This document shows, piece after piece, positions 6,804 through 15,711 of a stretch of DNA of 32,525 nt (positions are counted from its first letter, which is position 1; every line of letters starts with the position of its first letter). The notes below the pieces were generated by a model. That model did not search any database, was not told the DNA's origin, and saw nothing but the letters and a program-made list of their open reading frames with translations. The position numbers and the translations under genes are program-made. Source of the stretch: Patescibacteria group bacterium (lineage in GTDB: Bacteria; Patescibacteriota; Microgenomatia; UBA1400; PJMF01); NCBI GenBank assembly GCA_018816485.1, contig JAHIVL010000049.1, positions 1-32,525 of the forward strand, given 5' to 3'.

Positions 6804-8363
6804 TTATTCAAACATCCCCTTAAGTCTTCTTCTTTTGTGTTGATGTTGGGCAAACCGATGCGATTCATCTCTAATTTGTTGAATTAGTTTCAGGGATGGG
6901 TGGTTGGGGTCAAGTTTTACTATGTGATATTCGAGGTTTTTTGTAGAATGCTCATTGTTGTTACTGGCGCAGACGCCGATATCATCTCTATTGTTGCCAC
7001 CATAATAGTCAATCTTATTTTCAGATCTGCCCCACTTCCCCCAATCAATTTTTGGCAAAATTAATCTATCTGGATTTTTAGCAATTCCAATTACGGGATT
7101 ATTCCAATTCCAAGCCTGCAATGTTGATCTAACTTGTCCTTTTCCACCATCGACAACAACTAAGTTTGGTATATTCCACTCCCGGTGGTTTTGCCTGCGT
7201 GCTATGGCCTCTTTCATCATTTGGTAGTCATTCGGCGTATTCAAACCTCTAATATTAAATAACCGATATTGAGATTTATCTGGTTCGCCATTTATAAAAA
7301 CGACCATCGAAACTGCTGGGTTTGTGCCTTGAGTATTACTAACGTCATATCCTTCAATACGAGCGAGCGGAAATTGTTTCGGTAATCCAAGAAATTCAGA
7401 AAGTATTTTTTGCAAATAAATAACTCCGTCTTCGCTAACTTTATTTTTCAAAGCATGAGAAGTTAACTCTGGCTTCAACCGGTGAGTTCTTCTTGTTACA
7501 AAATCAATCATTTCTAACTGATCTCGAATTATTGTTGCTTCCTCAAATTTCTCTTGTTTAGCTTTTTCAGCCATTTTAAGTTTCAAGTTTTTTGAGACAG
7601 TTTGTTTTTGTCCTTTCAAAAATAAAATTAGTTGCCTAATGTTGTCACCATATTTTTTTTCAGAAATTTTTCCTATACATGCACCAGGACACAAATCTAT
7701 ATGGTAGTAAAAACAGGGTTTGTTTTCATTGCTGTCGATGTGATTAACTTTGGTAGCACCGCTGGCATGGTTGCCACCGCTGGCATGGTTGCCACCGCTG
7801 GCATGGTTGCCACCGCTTTTATTACACCATGGAAAAATTTTTCTGGCGATTTTCAATACTTCTTGAGTTTTGTATGCGCTAGAAAAAGGTCCTAAAATTG
7901 TTCCTTTTGAATCAATGCTTTTTGAGTCAAAAATAAATTGTTTTTTTCTTAGTCTGATAACTCTTGGAAATTTATCGTTGGTAATATTTATATATAAAGG
8001 ACTTTTATCATCTTTGAGTAAAATATTGAATTGAGGTTGATAAGTTCTAATTAATTCTGCTTCCACCAGTAAGGCTTCAAGTTCGCTTTCCAAACTCACG
8101 AATTTTACTTTAACAGCAGTTGAAACCATTAATTTGATTCTGCTCGATAGTTGAGTGAAGTTAGTGTAAGATCTGAGTCTGTTTTTGAGCTTCTTGGCTT
8201 TGCCTACGTAAAGCACTTTCTCGTCTTTGTCTAAGAACCAGTACACTCCCGGTAACAAGGGCGATGACAACAATACCGATTCCCAAATAAATAATTGTTT
8301 GAGTGTTTTGGATTTGCTTGATGATTTTTGGTCCGGCTTTAATGGTTTGAGTGCTTGATTCAT
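6804..8363 (-). CDS. uvrC: Excinuclease ABC subunit C (UvrC), shortened, with repeat insertion
   Basis: UvrC makes the dual incision in nucleotide excision repair. The sequence shows the GIY-YIG nuclease (PGVYWF...LYVGKAKKL), four cysteines of the Fe-S region (FPWC, PCFYYH, DLCPGAC), a UVR-type helical segment (AEKAKQEKFEEATIIRDQLE) and the RNase H-like nuclease (GYDVSN, VVDGGKGQ, IRDESHRFAQHQHKRR). It stops right after that motif, so the C-terminal helix-hairpin-helix domain of E. coli UvrC is absent. Three copies of an 18-bp repeat expand the gap between the first two cysteines. The ATG at 8363 adds about 30 unlike-family residues; a TTG start at 8273 or 8270 fits the family better. Even so, the gene overlaps the transglutaminase gene by over 100 bp. 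Confidence 0.92.
   Translation of the reverse strand: MNQALKPLKPDQKSSSKSKTLKQLFIWESVLLSSPLLPGVYWFLDKDEKVLYVGKAKKLKNRLRSYTNFTQLSSRIKLMVSTAVKVKFVSLESELEALLVEAELIRTYQPQFNILLKDDKSPLYINITNDKFPRVIRLRKKQFIFDSKSIDSKGTILGPFSSAYKTQEVLKIARKIFPWCNKSGGNHASGGNHASGGNHASGATKVNHIDSNENKPCFYYHIDLCPGACIGKISEKKYGDNIRQLILFLKGQKQTVSKNLKLKMAEKAKQEKFEEATIIRDQLEMIDFVTRRTHRLKPELTSHALKNKVSEDGVIYLQKILSEFLGLPKQFPLARIEGYDVSNTQGTNPAVSMVVFINGEPDKSQYRLFNIRGLNTPNDYQMMKEAIARRQNHREWNIPNLVVVDGGKGQVRSTLQAWNWNNPVIGIAKNPDRLILPKIDWGKWGRSENKIDYYGGNNRDDIGVCASNNNEHSTKNLEYHIVKLDPNHPSLKLIQQIRDESHRFAQHQHKRRRLKGMFE
7761..7814 (-). repeat. Three tandem 18-bp repeats inside uvrC
   Basis: The unit gctggcatggttgccacc occurs three times head to tail and encodes the hexapeptide period NHASGG. 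Each unit contains the inverted repeat TGGCA/TGCCA and could fold back. The unit is a multiple of three, so copy-number change keeps frame. Confidence 0.95.
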
Positions 8364-10107
8364 ACAATAAAGTATTTGTTTTCAAATCTAAATAATTGAT
8401 ATTTATAGATTCATCTTTTGGTATAGAGATGTTTTCTGTGAAAAAAGTTACATCAAAATTTAATGTTTGAAATGGCAACAGTGTTTCTATTCTAGGTTTT
8501 TTGTTAAACACAACACCTACCTCACTGTTTACAGATGTTACATTTGTTTCTATATCATACCATGCTTGACCAGTGTCATTTATAATTTGCATTTCATACA
8601 TACCTGGAATTGGAATAAAGAAAAACTTTTTTTGTACCATTCTTGTTGAAATTTGAGGACTAATATTTGGAAATTTTTCTCCAATGCTAACTTCTACGTC
8701 TTTTGTATCCTCACTTTTAATTTTATATGCACCAGCTGGATATGGAAGCGAACTAGATATGCCGTTAATCGAAAAAACAATATGATTGAGATCAAATTGT
8801 TTAAAATAATCTATGCCACCAGTTGTGTCTCCCCAGGTTGGATCAATTTGAATCCACAAATTTTTCTCGAATGAGTAATATTCAGGCCAAGAATGAAGAA
8901 TATCACCTTCAAAACTCAGAGGACGTAATACCGAGTTTTCTGTGTAAGCATATCCAATTAATCTCCTTGCAGGAATTTTATTAGCACGAGCTATAGTTAT
9001 AAATGCGTCTGTAAATTCTTGACAAACAGCAGAATATGGATGATTAAATGCCTCGATGGCTCCAAGCCTTGAAATATTTTTAAGAGTAAGTTCTTCTCTT
9101 GAGTATTCAAGTGATTGAACTACAAAATCATATATTTCTCTTGGAGTCGTATAGGCTTGAGTTTTGTCAATAATAAAAGGATCATCACTTTCCCAATACT
9201 TCAAATTTTTTATATGACCTTTTGTAGGGTTTGAAAATGGAATATTTAAGTTAGGATCCAAGGTTACTTTTGCTTCGGCGGTAAGATGAATGACTATTGC
9301 TGTGTTTGCAGGGATTCTATAGGTTGCAATCCAGTTACCATCTAGATCTTTTTTCATTTCATTTGGAAGCGGATCAAGCGCGTGATAATGCATTTTTTGA
9401 AAAGGGGTATCGGGTGGTAAGGAAATTTGGGTTAGGGCTGGAGAGTTAGTGGGATTTTCTAAACTGTATCTTAGTGTCATTTTATAGACTTGCTCTTGGC
9501 CATAAATTGCAGAAATTGATTCGCCACTTGGTCTATCAAAAGTTGAGATAACATTAGTTTGTTTAAAATCTGTAGTTTTTGGTTCGGGTGTAATCCTAAC
9601 AGGAAGCGAAAAATATGCAGGAGTAATGAGAGTAGTTTTATTGGTGTAGAAACTGTTTGAATCTCCAAGTTTTGGAATGTGAACTTCTAGTACTCTGCCA
9701 GCAATAGTTGCTAGATCATGATTCTGATATTCGATATAAAAATCTCTTGATTTTCCTTGACCAACTGCTTGATCCTCGAAGGTAATGCCAATGCTAGTGC
9801 CAAGACCATCATTGGTTTGATTCGATGGTATTTTATTCCCATTTCGATCTTTGACAGCGATATTGCTAAGACCAGAATAGCTAGTTTTTAGAGCATATTG
9901 CTTGAGGTAGACTGTCGGAGTGTTGTTGATAATTTTTATGTGATGAGAAACTTGAGTTACTCCGTCGGAACCAACGGTGTAGACGGATTCGATGGTGTTG
10001 TTGAAGTCTTGGGTAGTATCTTGAGCAATAACCGTGGCAATTGATTGAGTTGACGCAAAAAAAGCTAGGCAGTAGATTGTGAAGACTAGCAATTTTAGTT
10101 TTTGCAT
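8161..10107 (-). CDS. Membrane-anchored, secreted transglutaminase-like protein
   Basis: The 648-aa protein has a signal peptide (about 1-30), a large beta-rich extracytoplasmic region, and a transglutaminase core with an intact predicted triad: Cys362 in SAVCQEFTDAF, His405 in LHSWPEYY, Asp422 in IDPTWGD. A further beta domain follows, then one C-terminal membrane helix (about 605-625) and a basic cytoplasmic tail. Such proteins cleave or cross-link amide bonds, often in cell-envelope peptides; the substrate here is unknown. It sits between uvrA (52 bp away) and uvrC. Its last codons, including the whole membrane helix, are also read in another frame as the start of UvrC. Confidence 0.82.
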   Translation of the reverse strand: MQKLKLLVFTIYCLAFFASTQSIATVIAQDTTQDFNNTIESVYTVGSDGVTQVSHHIKIINNTPTVYLKQYALKTSYSGLSNIAVKDRNGNKIPSNQTNDGLGTSIGITFEDQAVGQGKSRDFYIEYQNHDLATIAGRVLEVHIPKLGDSNSFYTNKTTLITPAYFSLPVRITPEPKTTDFKQTNVISTFDRPSGESISAIYGQEQVYKMTLRYSLENPTNSPALTQISLPPDTPFQKMHYHALDPLPNEMKKDLDGNWIATYRIPANTAIVIHLTAEAKVTLDPNLNIPFSNPTKGHIKNLKYWESDDPFIIDKTQAYTTPREIYDFVVQSLEYSREELTLKNISRLGAIEAFNHPYSAVCQEFTDAFITIARANKIPARRLIGYAYTENSVLRPLSFEGDILHSWPEYYSFEKNLWIQIDPTWGDTTGGIDYFKQFDLNHIVFSINGISSSLPYPAGAYKIKSEDTKDVEVSIGEKFPNISPQISTRMVQKKFFFIPIPGMYEMQIINDTGQAWYDIETNVTSVNSEVGVVFNKKPRIETLLPFQTLNFDVTFFTENISIPKDESININYLDLKTNTLLYESSTQTIKAGPKIIKQIQNTQTIIYLGIGIVVIALVTGSVLVLRQRRESALRRQSQEAQKQTQILH

Positions 10108-10159
10108 ATCTTTTCTATTATTAAGGATGCGGGCTTACTATTCTAGTGTTGAATGTGGG

Positions 10160-13100
10160 TTAGTTTAATCCACTCAGCTCAAGCTCTTTTTTTAAATATT
10201 CACCAGTAATAGAATTCTTATTATTAGCAATATTATGAGGAGTTCCAACAGCAATTATTTCGCCTCCTCCTTCTCCACCTTCAGGGCCCAAATCAATGAT
10301 CCAATCAGAGTTTTTAATCACATCTAAATTGTGTTCAATCAAAATCACTGTATTATTTTGTTCAACCAACTGGCTCAAAACTTCCAGTAATTTTTTAACA
10401 TCTTCAAAATGAAGCCCGGTGGTAGGTTCATCCAGCAAGTAAACAACATGATCTAGAGTTTTACTAGAAAGTTCTTTTGCCAACTTGACTCTTTGTGCTT
10501 CTCCTCCACTGAGGGTTGGAGCAGGTTGGCCTAGTTTAATATATCCAAGCCCGACATCCTGCAAAGTTTGTATTTTTTTAGTAATAGTGCCCTGAGTTTT
10601 AAAGAAATCAGCGGCTTCATCTATTGTCATATCTAGCACTTCAGAAATATTTTTATGTTTGTAGGTAACTTCCAACGTTTCCTCGCTGTAGCGTTTACCA
10701 TTGCAGACATCACAAGTTACGTAAACATCTGGCAAAAACTGCATCTCAATTTTTATTTGTCCGTCACCTCGGCAGGTTTCGCAACGACCGCTTTTGACAT
10801 TAAAGCTAAATCTGCCAGCCGTAAAACCACGAACTTGGGCGTCACGAGTGTTGGCAAAAATTTTTCTAATGTAGTCAAATATTTTGGTGTAAGTTGCTGG
10901 ATTTGATCTAGGAGTTTTTCCAATAGGACTTTGATCAATCAAGCTAACTCTCTTAATTTCATTTGGTACAGTAATAGTATCTATATGCCCTGTAATTGTT
11001 TTTATGGATTTTTCCAAGTGTGTTGCTAAGTGAGTGTAAAGGGTGTCGTGGAGCAGAGTTGACTTTCCACTTCCAGAGATTCCAGTAATACAAGTGAGTT
11101 TTCCAAGTGGGAAATCTACATCCAGTTGTTTCAAGTTGTTGTGGCTCGCGCCAGTGATTTTTATAGAAGATTTTCCGATCGGAGAATCAAGGCTTACAAT
11201 TTTTCGTTCTGTGTAGACGCCACTTTCACCGTGCTTGATTCTTCTGCCTTTGCCGGCGCCCATCTTTCTAATAACATCCTTTTTTCTACTCAAATATTTT
11301 CCCGTTAGTGATTTTTTATTTTTCATAATTTCTACAGGAGTTCCTTGAGCAACAACTTCTCCGCCCAAAACACCAGCTTTTGGTCCAATATCTAAAATGT
11401 GATCTGCGGATAGCATTACGTCTCTATCGTGCTCAACAACAATGATAGTGTTTCCTTTTTGCTGTAGTTCTTTGAGAGTTTCGATTAGTTGGTGATTGTC
11501 TCTTTGATGTAGGCCAATTGTTGGCTCGTCTAAAATATACAAAACACCTGTAAGGCCAGTTCCAATTTGGGAAGCGAGTCTAATTCTTTGGGTTTCACCA
11601 CCGGCCAAGGTTGAGGCTTCACGACTGAGATTCAGGTAATTTAATCCTACAGAACATAAGAAGCTTAATCTGGTGACAACTTCTTTTAAGATTGATTCTC
11701 CAATTAACTTTTCTTTTTTGCTTAGTTCGCCATTTTCGGAAAGTAATTTACTCCACCGTAAAGTTTTTTTTATTGGAAGCTTGGTGATTTCTGCAATATT
11801 TTTATTATCGATAAAAACACTAAGAGCCTCAGGTTTTAGTCTGTCACCGTTGCAATCAGGACAAATCTGTTTATGCATATATTGTCCAATTTCTTTTCTA
11901 ATAAAATCGGAGTCAGTTTCGTTGTACCTTCTTTCTAAATTTTTTACAAAACCTTCGAACTGCTCATGAATCACAGTTTGTCTGCCAAATCGATTCTCTC
12001 CTTCAACTCTATAAACTTTATCACTACCAAAAAGCAAAAGATTTTGAGTTTCTTCACTCATTTCTTCAAATGGAGTTTTTCTAAAATCGTACTCAGTTTT
12101 ATCTACAGCTGTACGAACTAGTCTCGACCACCAGGTATCATTGCTCATCATGCGCGAAAAAGGAATAATAGCACCTTCGCTTAGGGTTAGTGATGGAGCA
12201 ATTATTTTTTTTATGTCAATTTTTTGGAGTGCTCCTAGGCCATTGCAAGCTTCGCAAGCTCCTTGTGGTGAGTTAAAAGAAAATAGGCGTGGTTCAATCT
12301 CGGAAATTGAGATGCCGCAATCATTACAAGCTCTTTTTTCACTGAATAATTTGTCGGTAAACTCTTTTGGATTTTCAGGAAAGTTTAATGAATCATCTTC
12401 AATAAATGAAGCAATTACTAATCCGTCGGCTAGTTTTAGTGATTCTTCTATAGATTGAGAAATTCTGCTTTTTAAAATCTTTCTTTCTTTTTCATTCCTG
12501 ATTTGTTTCTTTGAAATAACTAATCGATCAATTAATGCGCTGATATCATGTTTATTGGTTTTGATTAAAGTTAAATCTTCATCTAGCGAGTATAAATGAT
12601 TGTCAATTCTAGCTCTTAGATAACCTTTTTTTTGCAAAGTTTCAAAAAGACCACTAAACTCTCCTTTTTTTTGTCTGACAATTGGTGAGAGAATCATTAA
12701 ACGTACTGAAGATCCATTAACTCTATCTTCAATCTCATTTAAAATATGGCCAACAATTTGGTCGATTGATTGCGTAGCAACTTCCTTGCCACAATTTTTG
12801 CAGTGAGGTCTGCCTATTTTCGCAAATAGAAGCCTTAAGTAATCATAAATTTCGGTAATTGTTCCAACCGTAGATCTTGGATTGTGAGAAGTTGTTTTTT
12901 GATCTATCGAAATTGCTGGTGATAAACCATCGATTTGATCGACATCTGGTTTGTGCATGACACCTAAAAACTGTCTGGCGTATGAGCTGAGAGACTCAAC
13001 GTAACGTCTCTGCCCTTCTGCATATAATGTGTCGAATGCGAGAGAGCTTTTTCCACTTCCAGAAATTCCAGTAAAAACAATTAGTTTGTTTTTTGGTATC

Positions 13101-13168
13101 TCAACAGAAATATTCTTGAGGTTGTGTTCTTTGGCACCCGTGATAGTAATTGTGTCTTTTGCACTCAT
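10160..13168 (-). CDS. uvrA: Excinuclease ABC subunit A (UvrA)
   Basis: UvrA is the damage-sensing ATPase dimer of nucleotide excision repair and loads UvrB. The protein has two ABC modules, each with a Walker A (GISGSGKSSLAFDTLYAEG and GISGSGKSTLLHD) and a signature (LAGGETQRIRLAS and LSGGEAQRVKLAK). Zinc-binding Cys pairs are present (CNDCG, CEACNGLG, CETCRGDGQ, CDVCNGKRY). About 1002 aa is normal family length, slightly longer than E. coli. The ORF track starts ten codons upstream at a TTG; the ATG at 13166-13168 (MSAKDTITITGAKEHNL) matches the family start. It lies 92 bp downstream of uvrB on the same strand. Confidence 0.96.
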   Translation of the reverse strand: MSAKDTITITGAKEHNLKNISVEIPKNKLIVFTGISGSGKSSLAFDTLYAEGQRRYVESLSSYARQFLGVMHKPDVDQIDGLSPAISIDQKTTSHNPRSTVGTITEIYDYLRLLFAKIGRPHCKNCGKEVATQSIDQIVGHILNEIEDRVNGSSVRLMILSPIVRQKKGEFSGLFETLQKKGYLRARIDNHLYSLDEDLTLIKTNKHDISALIDRLVISKKQIRNEKERKILKSRISQSIEESLKLADGLVIASFIEDDSLNFPENPKEFTDKLFSEKRACNDCGISISEIEPRLFSFNSPQGACEACNGLGALQKIDIKKIIAPSLTLSEGAIIPFSRMMSNDTWWSRLVRTAVDKTEYDFRKTPFEEMSEETQNLLLFGSDKVYRVEGENRFGRQTVIHEQFEGFVKNLERRYNETDSDFIRKEIGQYMHKQICPDCNGDRLKPEALSVFIDNKNIAEITKLPIKKTLRWSKLLSENGELSKKEKLIGESILKEVVTRLSFLCSVGLNYLNLSREASTLAGGETQRIRLASQIGTGLTGVLYILDEPTIGLHQRDNHQLIETLKELQQKGNTIIVVEHDRDVMLSADHILDIGPKAGVLGGEVVAQGTPVEIMKNKKSLTGKYLSRKKDVIRKMGAGKGRRIKHGESGVYTERKIVSLDSPIGKSSIKITGASHNNLKQLDVDFPLGKLTCITGISGSGKSTLLHDTLYTHLATHLEKSIKTITGHIDTITVPNEIKRVSLIDQSPIGKTPRSNPATYTKIFDYIRKIFANTRDAQVRGFTAGRFSFNVKSGRCETCRGDGQIKIEMQFLPDVYVTCDVCNGKRYSEETLEVTYKHKNISEVLDMTIDEAADFFKTQGTITKKIQTLQDVGLGYIKLGQPAPTLSGGEAQRVKLAKELSSKTLDHVVYLLDEPTTGLHFEDVKKLLEVLSQLVEQNNTVILIEHNLDVIKNSDWIIDLGPEGGEGGGEIIAVGTPHNIANNKNSITGEYLKKELELSGLN

Positions 13169-13260
13169 TTGGATTTTTGTGTTTGTTAAAACGAACAATC
13201 ATTATACCGCAGAATCGGGAAAATTTGCAGGGTTAGATGTATGTTGAAACTATATTCATT

Positions 13261-15669
13261 TTAAGAAAGTTCTTTAATCACATCCCTAATTATCGCCGCT
13301 AACTCAAAATCCATTTCTTTTACTGCGATATTCATTCGGCGTTTAAGTTTAGCGCTTAATTTTAATTTATCATCAGGAGTCATTTCTTCGGGATTAATTA
13401 TATTTAAGTCAATTTGCTCCCCTTTTTTGAGTTGAACCACCACCTTTGGTTTTTCTCCAGGAATATTTTTGTCCGATTCAAAATTTATTCCATTACTTTT
13501 CCTTTTACCATCTTTATTACGATTTTTAATCATTTTTTCTCTAATTGGTTTGATAATTGTTTGAGGATCAATGCCGTTATCTAAGTTGTGTTTAATTTGA
13601 ATATTTCTGCGACGCAAAGTTTCTTCTATTGCTTGTTTCATAGAACCTGTCAATCTATCTGCATACAAAATTGAATGGCCTTCAATATGTCTAGCTCCCC
13701 TGCCCATGGTTTGAATCATCGAAGTTCTTGATCTTAAAAATCCCTCTTTGTCTGCATCCAAAATTGCAACTAAGGAAACTTCTGGAAGATCTAAGCCTTC
13801 TCTAAGTAAATTAATTCCGACTAACACGTCGTACTCACCCCTTCTTAAATCATCTAAAATATCAGAACGATCTAGGGTATCAATGTCAGAGTGTAGATAG
13901 GCAACTTTGGGATAATCAATGTCGGCAGTTTTTATTGTTTTTTTCGCATACCCTCCCGCATTTAAGTGTGAAAAATATTTTTGGTCAATTTTGCCGATCC
14001 CCATTTGATTAATTGGAAGTTCTTCTTGTTGCCAGATTGTAGTTTCTGGGTCAATGCTTTCAGCGCCATCGCCATCGTCATCGCCATCGTCATCGTCATC
14101 GTCATCGCCATCGTCATCGTCATCGCCATCGGTATCATTGTCAGTAATACCAACTGTTTGAATTGCTTTTTTGCCCGTGCTCTTTAGGTTTTTTTTCGCA
14201 AAATAATTTTTTAACAATTCATCAATTTTCTCTTTATCATTAAGATAATCTGTCAAAGCTTCGGACATTTTTTTGGTTAAAGTAGTTATTAGCACTCTTT
14301 GGCCAATTTGTTTTCTTTTAATAACTTCGATAATTAAGTCTTCAATCTGTCCAGCGGTAGGTCTTAGCTCTATATTTGGATCAACCAGCCCGGTGGGTCT
14401 AATTAATTGCTCGACGACCTCATTTCCTGACAATAAAATTTCAGTTTCCCTTGGCGTAGCTGAAGCATAAATTTTTATTTTTGTTTTATCCATAAACTCA
14501 TTAATTTCGAGCGGACGATTATCTAGTGCGCTCGGCAATCTAAATCCATAATCAATTAACGTTTGTTTTCGAGCTTGATCCCCTAAATACATGCCTTTGA
14601 TTTGAGGTAGCGTCATATGACTTTCATCAATAATAGTGAGAAAAGATTTATCACCAAATTTTTTGGCATTTTCCTCAAAATAATCAATTAAAGTAAATGG
14701 AGGATCTCCAGGATTTCTATTATCAAAATATCGCGAGTAGTTTTCAATTCCATTTACAAATCCAAATTCTTGCATTTGCTCTAAGTCGTAATTTACTTTT
14801 TGTTCTAAACGATAGGCTTCGATCATTTTATTTTGTTTTTTTAATTCCTCAACTCTTAATTTAAGATCTTTTTTAATTTCAATAATTCCGTCAACTTGAG
14901 CTTTTGGATTCATCATGTAATGTTTGGCAGGATAGATAACAAAATGTTTTTGAATGCTGGCATTATCAGGAGTTGTTACTGATCCGGAAATTGGGTTAAT
15001 CCAAGTGATGGATTCAATTGTGTTTTCGAGCGTATCAATTCTTAATGCTTTGTCTTCGTAAGCTGGCCAGAGCTGGATGCTATCGCCACGAATTCTATAA
15101 GTACCACGGGTAAACTCGGTTTCAGATCTACTGTATTGGAGATTGCTCAGTTGTAACAAAAGTGTTTCTCTAGAAATCACTTGTCCAATTATTAGTTCAA
15201 GTCTATATTTTCCATATTCAACTGGGCTTCCGAGATTATAAATACATGAGACAGATGCGATGACAATTGAATCAGGTCTTGTAAGTAAATTAGTTGTTGA
15301 GAATAATCTCAATCTATCAATTTCGTCATTAATCGTCGCCTCTTTTTCTATATAGGTATCGGTGGTGGGAATATATGCTTCTGGTTGGTAGTAATCGTAG
15401 TAAGAAACAAAATAGCTGACAGCATTGTCTGGGAAGAAGTCGCGAAATTCTTGATAGAGTTGAGCAGCTAAAGTTTTATTGTGAGCAATTACTAAAGTTG
15501 GTTTCTGAATTTTTTCAATCACGTTAGACATGGTAAATGTCTTTCCCGATCCAGTTGTTCCCAAGAGTGTGAGGTTTTTTTTACCAGAATTAATATCTTT
15601 TACAAGCTTCTGAATTGCTTCAGGCTGATCTCCGGTTGGTTGGAATTTTGATTTTATTTTGAATTTCAT
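13261..15669 (-). CDS. uvrB: Excinuclease ABC subunit B (UvrB) with a long acidic insertion
   Basis: UvrB is the helicase-like protein that verifies damage and recruits UvrC. Visible are Walker A (GTTGSGKTFT), the damage-probing beta-hairpin (YYDYYQPEAYIP), the DESH box, the late helicase motifs (YLHSDIDTL, GINLLREGLDLPEV, QTMGRGARH) and a C-terminal UVR motif. It is 802 aa, roughly 100 longer than usual. The extra sequence lies between TDYLNDKEK and KVAYLHSDIDTL in the second helicase domain and includes a run of almost pure Asp/Gly encoded by a hexanucleotide repeat. The ATG at 15669 is well supported: a TATAAT box lies eight bases upstream. Confidence 0.95.
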   Translation of the reverse strand: MKFKIKSKFQPTGDQPEAIQKLVKDINSGKKNLTLLGTTGSGKTFTMSNVIEKIQKPTLVIAHNKTLAAQLYQEFRDFFPDNAVSYFVSYYDYYQPEAYIPTTDTYIEKEATINDEIDRLRLFSTTNLLTRPDSIVIASVSCIYNLGSPVEYGKYRLELIIGQVISRETLLLQLSNLQYSRSETEFTRGTYRIRGDSIQLWPAYEDKALRIDTLENTIESITWINPISGSVTTPDNASIQKHFVIYPAKHYMMNPKAQVDGIIEIKKDLKLRVEELKKQNKMIEAYRLEQKVNYDLEQMQEFGFVNGIENYSRYFDNRNPGDPPFTLIDYFEENAKKFGDKSFLTIIDESHMTLPQIKGMYLGDQARKQTLIDYGFRLPSALDNRPLEINEFMDKTKIKIYASATPRETEILLSGNEVVEQLIRPTGLVDPNIELRPTAGQIEDLIIEVIKRKQIGQRVLITTLTKKMSEALTDYLNDKEKIDELLKNYFAKKNLKSTGKKAIQTVGITDNDTDGDDDDDGDDDDDDDGDDDGDGAESIDPETTIWQQEELPINQMGIGKIDQKYFSHLNAGGYAKKTIKTADIDYPKVAYLHSDIDTLDRSDILDDLRRGEYDVLVGINLLREGLDLPEVSLVAILDADKEGFLRSRTSMIQTMGRGARHIEGHSILYADRLTGSMKQAIEETLRRRNIQIKHNLDNGIDPQTIIKPIREKMIKNRNKDGKRKSNGINFESDKNIPGEKPKVVVQLKKGEQIDLNIINPEEMTPDDKLKLSAKLKRRMNIAVKEMDFELAAIIRDVIKELS
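14065..14136 (-). repeat. Hexanucleotide repeat (about 12 x gccatc/gtcatc) inside uvrB
   Basis: Twelve consecutive 6-bp units (gccatc or gtcatc, the last ggtatc) encode alternating Asp-Asp and Asp-Gly dipeptides on the minus strand. Units are in frame, so expansion or contraction would not break uvrB. Confidence 0.95.
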
Positions 15670-15677
15670 AACTCTAT

Positions 15678-15704
15678 ATTATAACCTAAATTTATTGATA
15701 TAAT
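15678..15704. promoter_or_regulatory. Back-to-back TATAAT boxes for uvrB (-) and the cofE-like gene (+)
   Basis: The 42-bp divergent gap contains TATAAT on the minus strand (15678-15683, eight bases before the uvrB ATG) and TATAAT on the plus strand (15699-15704, seven bases before the ATG at 15712). Both messages should have almost no leader. I see no LexA-like palindrome in this gap. Confidence 0.6.
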
Positions 15705-15711
15705 CTTAAAT

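Noticed and set aside
13962-14187. ORFs opposite or beside the UvrB repeat (MTMTMAM..., IVIVIAIVIV...)
   Set aside because: They are frame shadows of the hexanucleotide repeat; the composition comes from the repeat, not from a real membrane protein.
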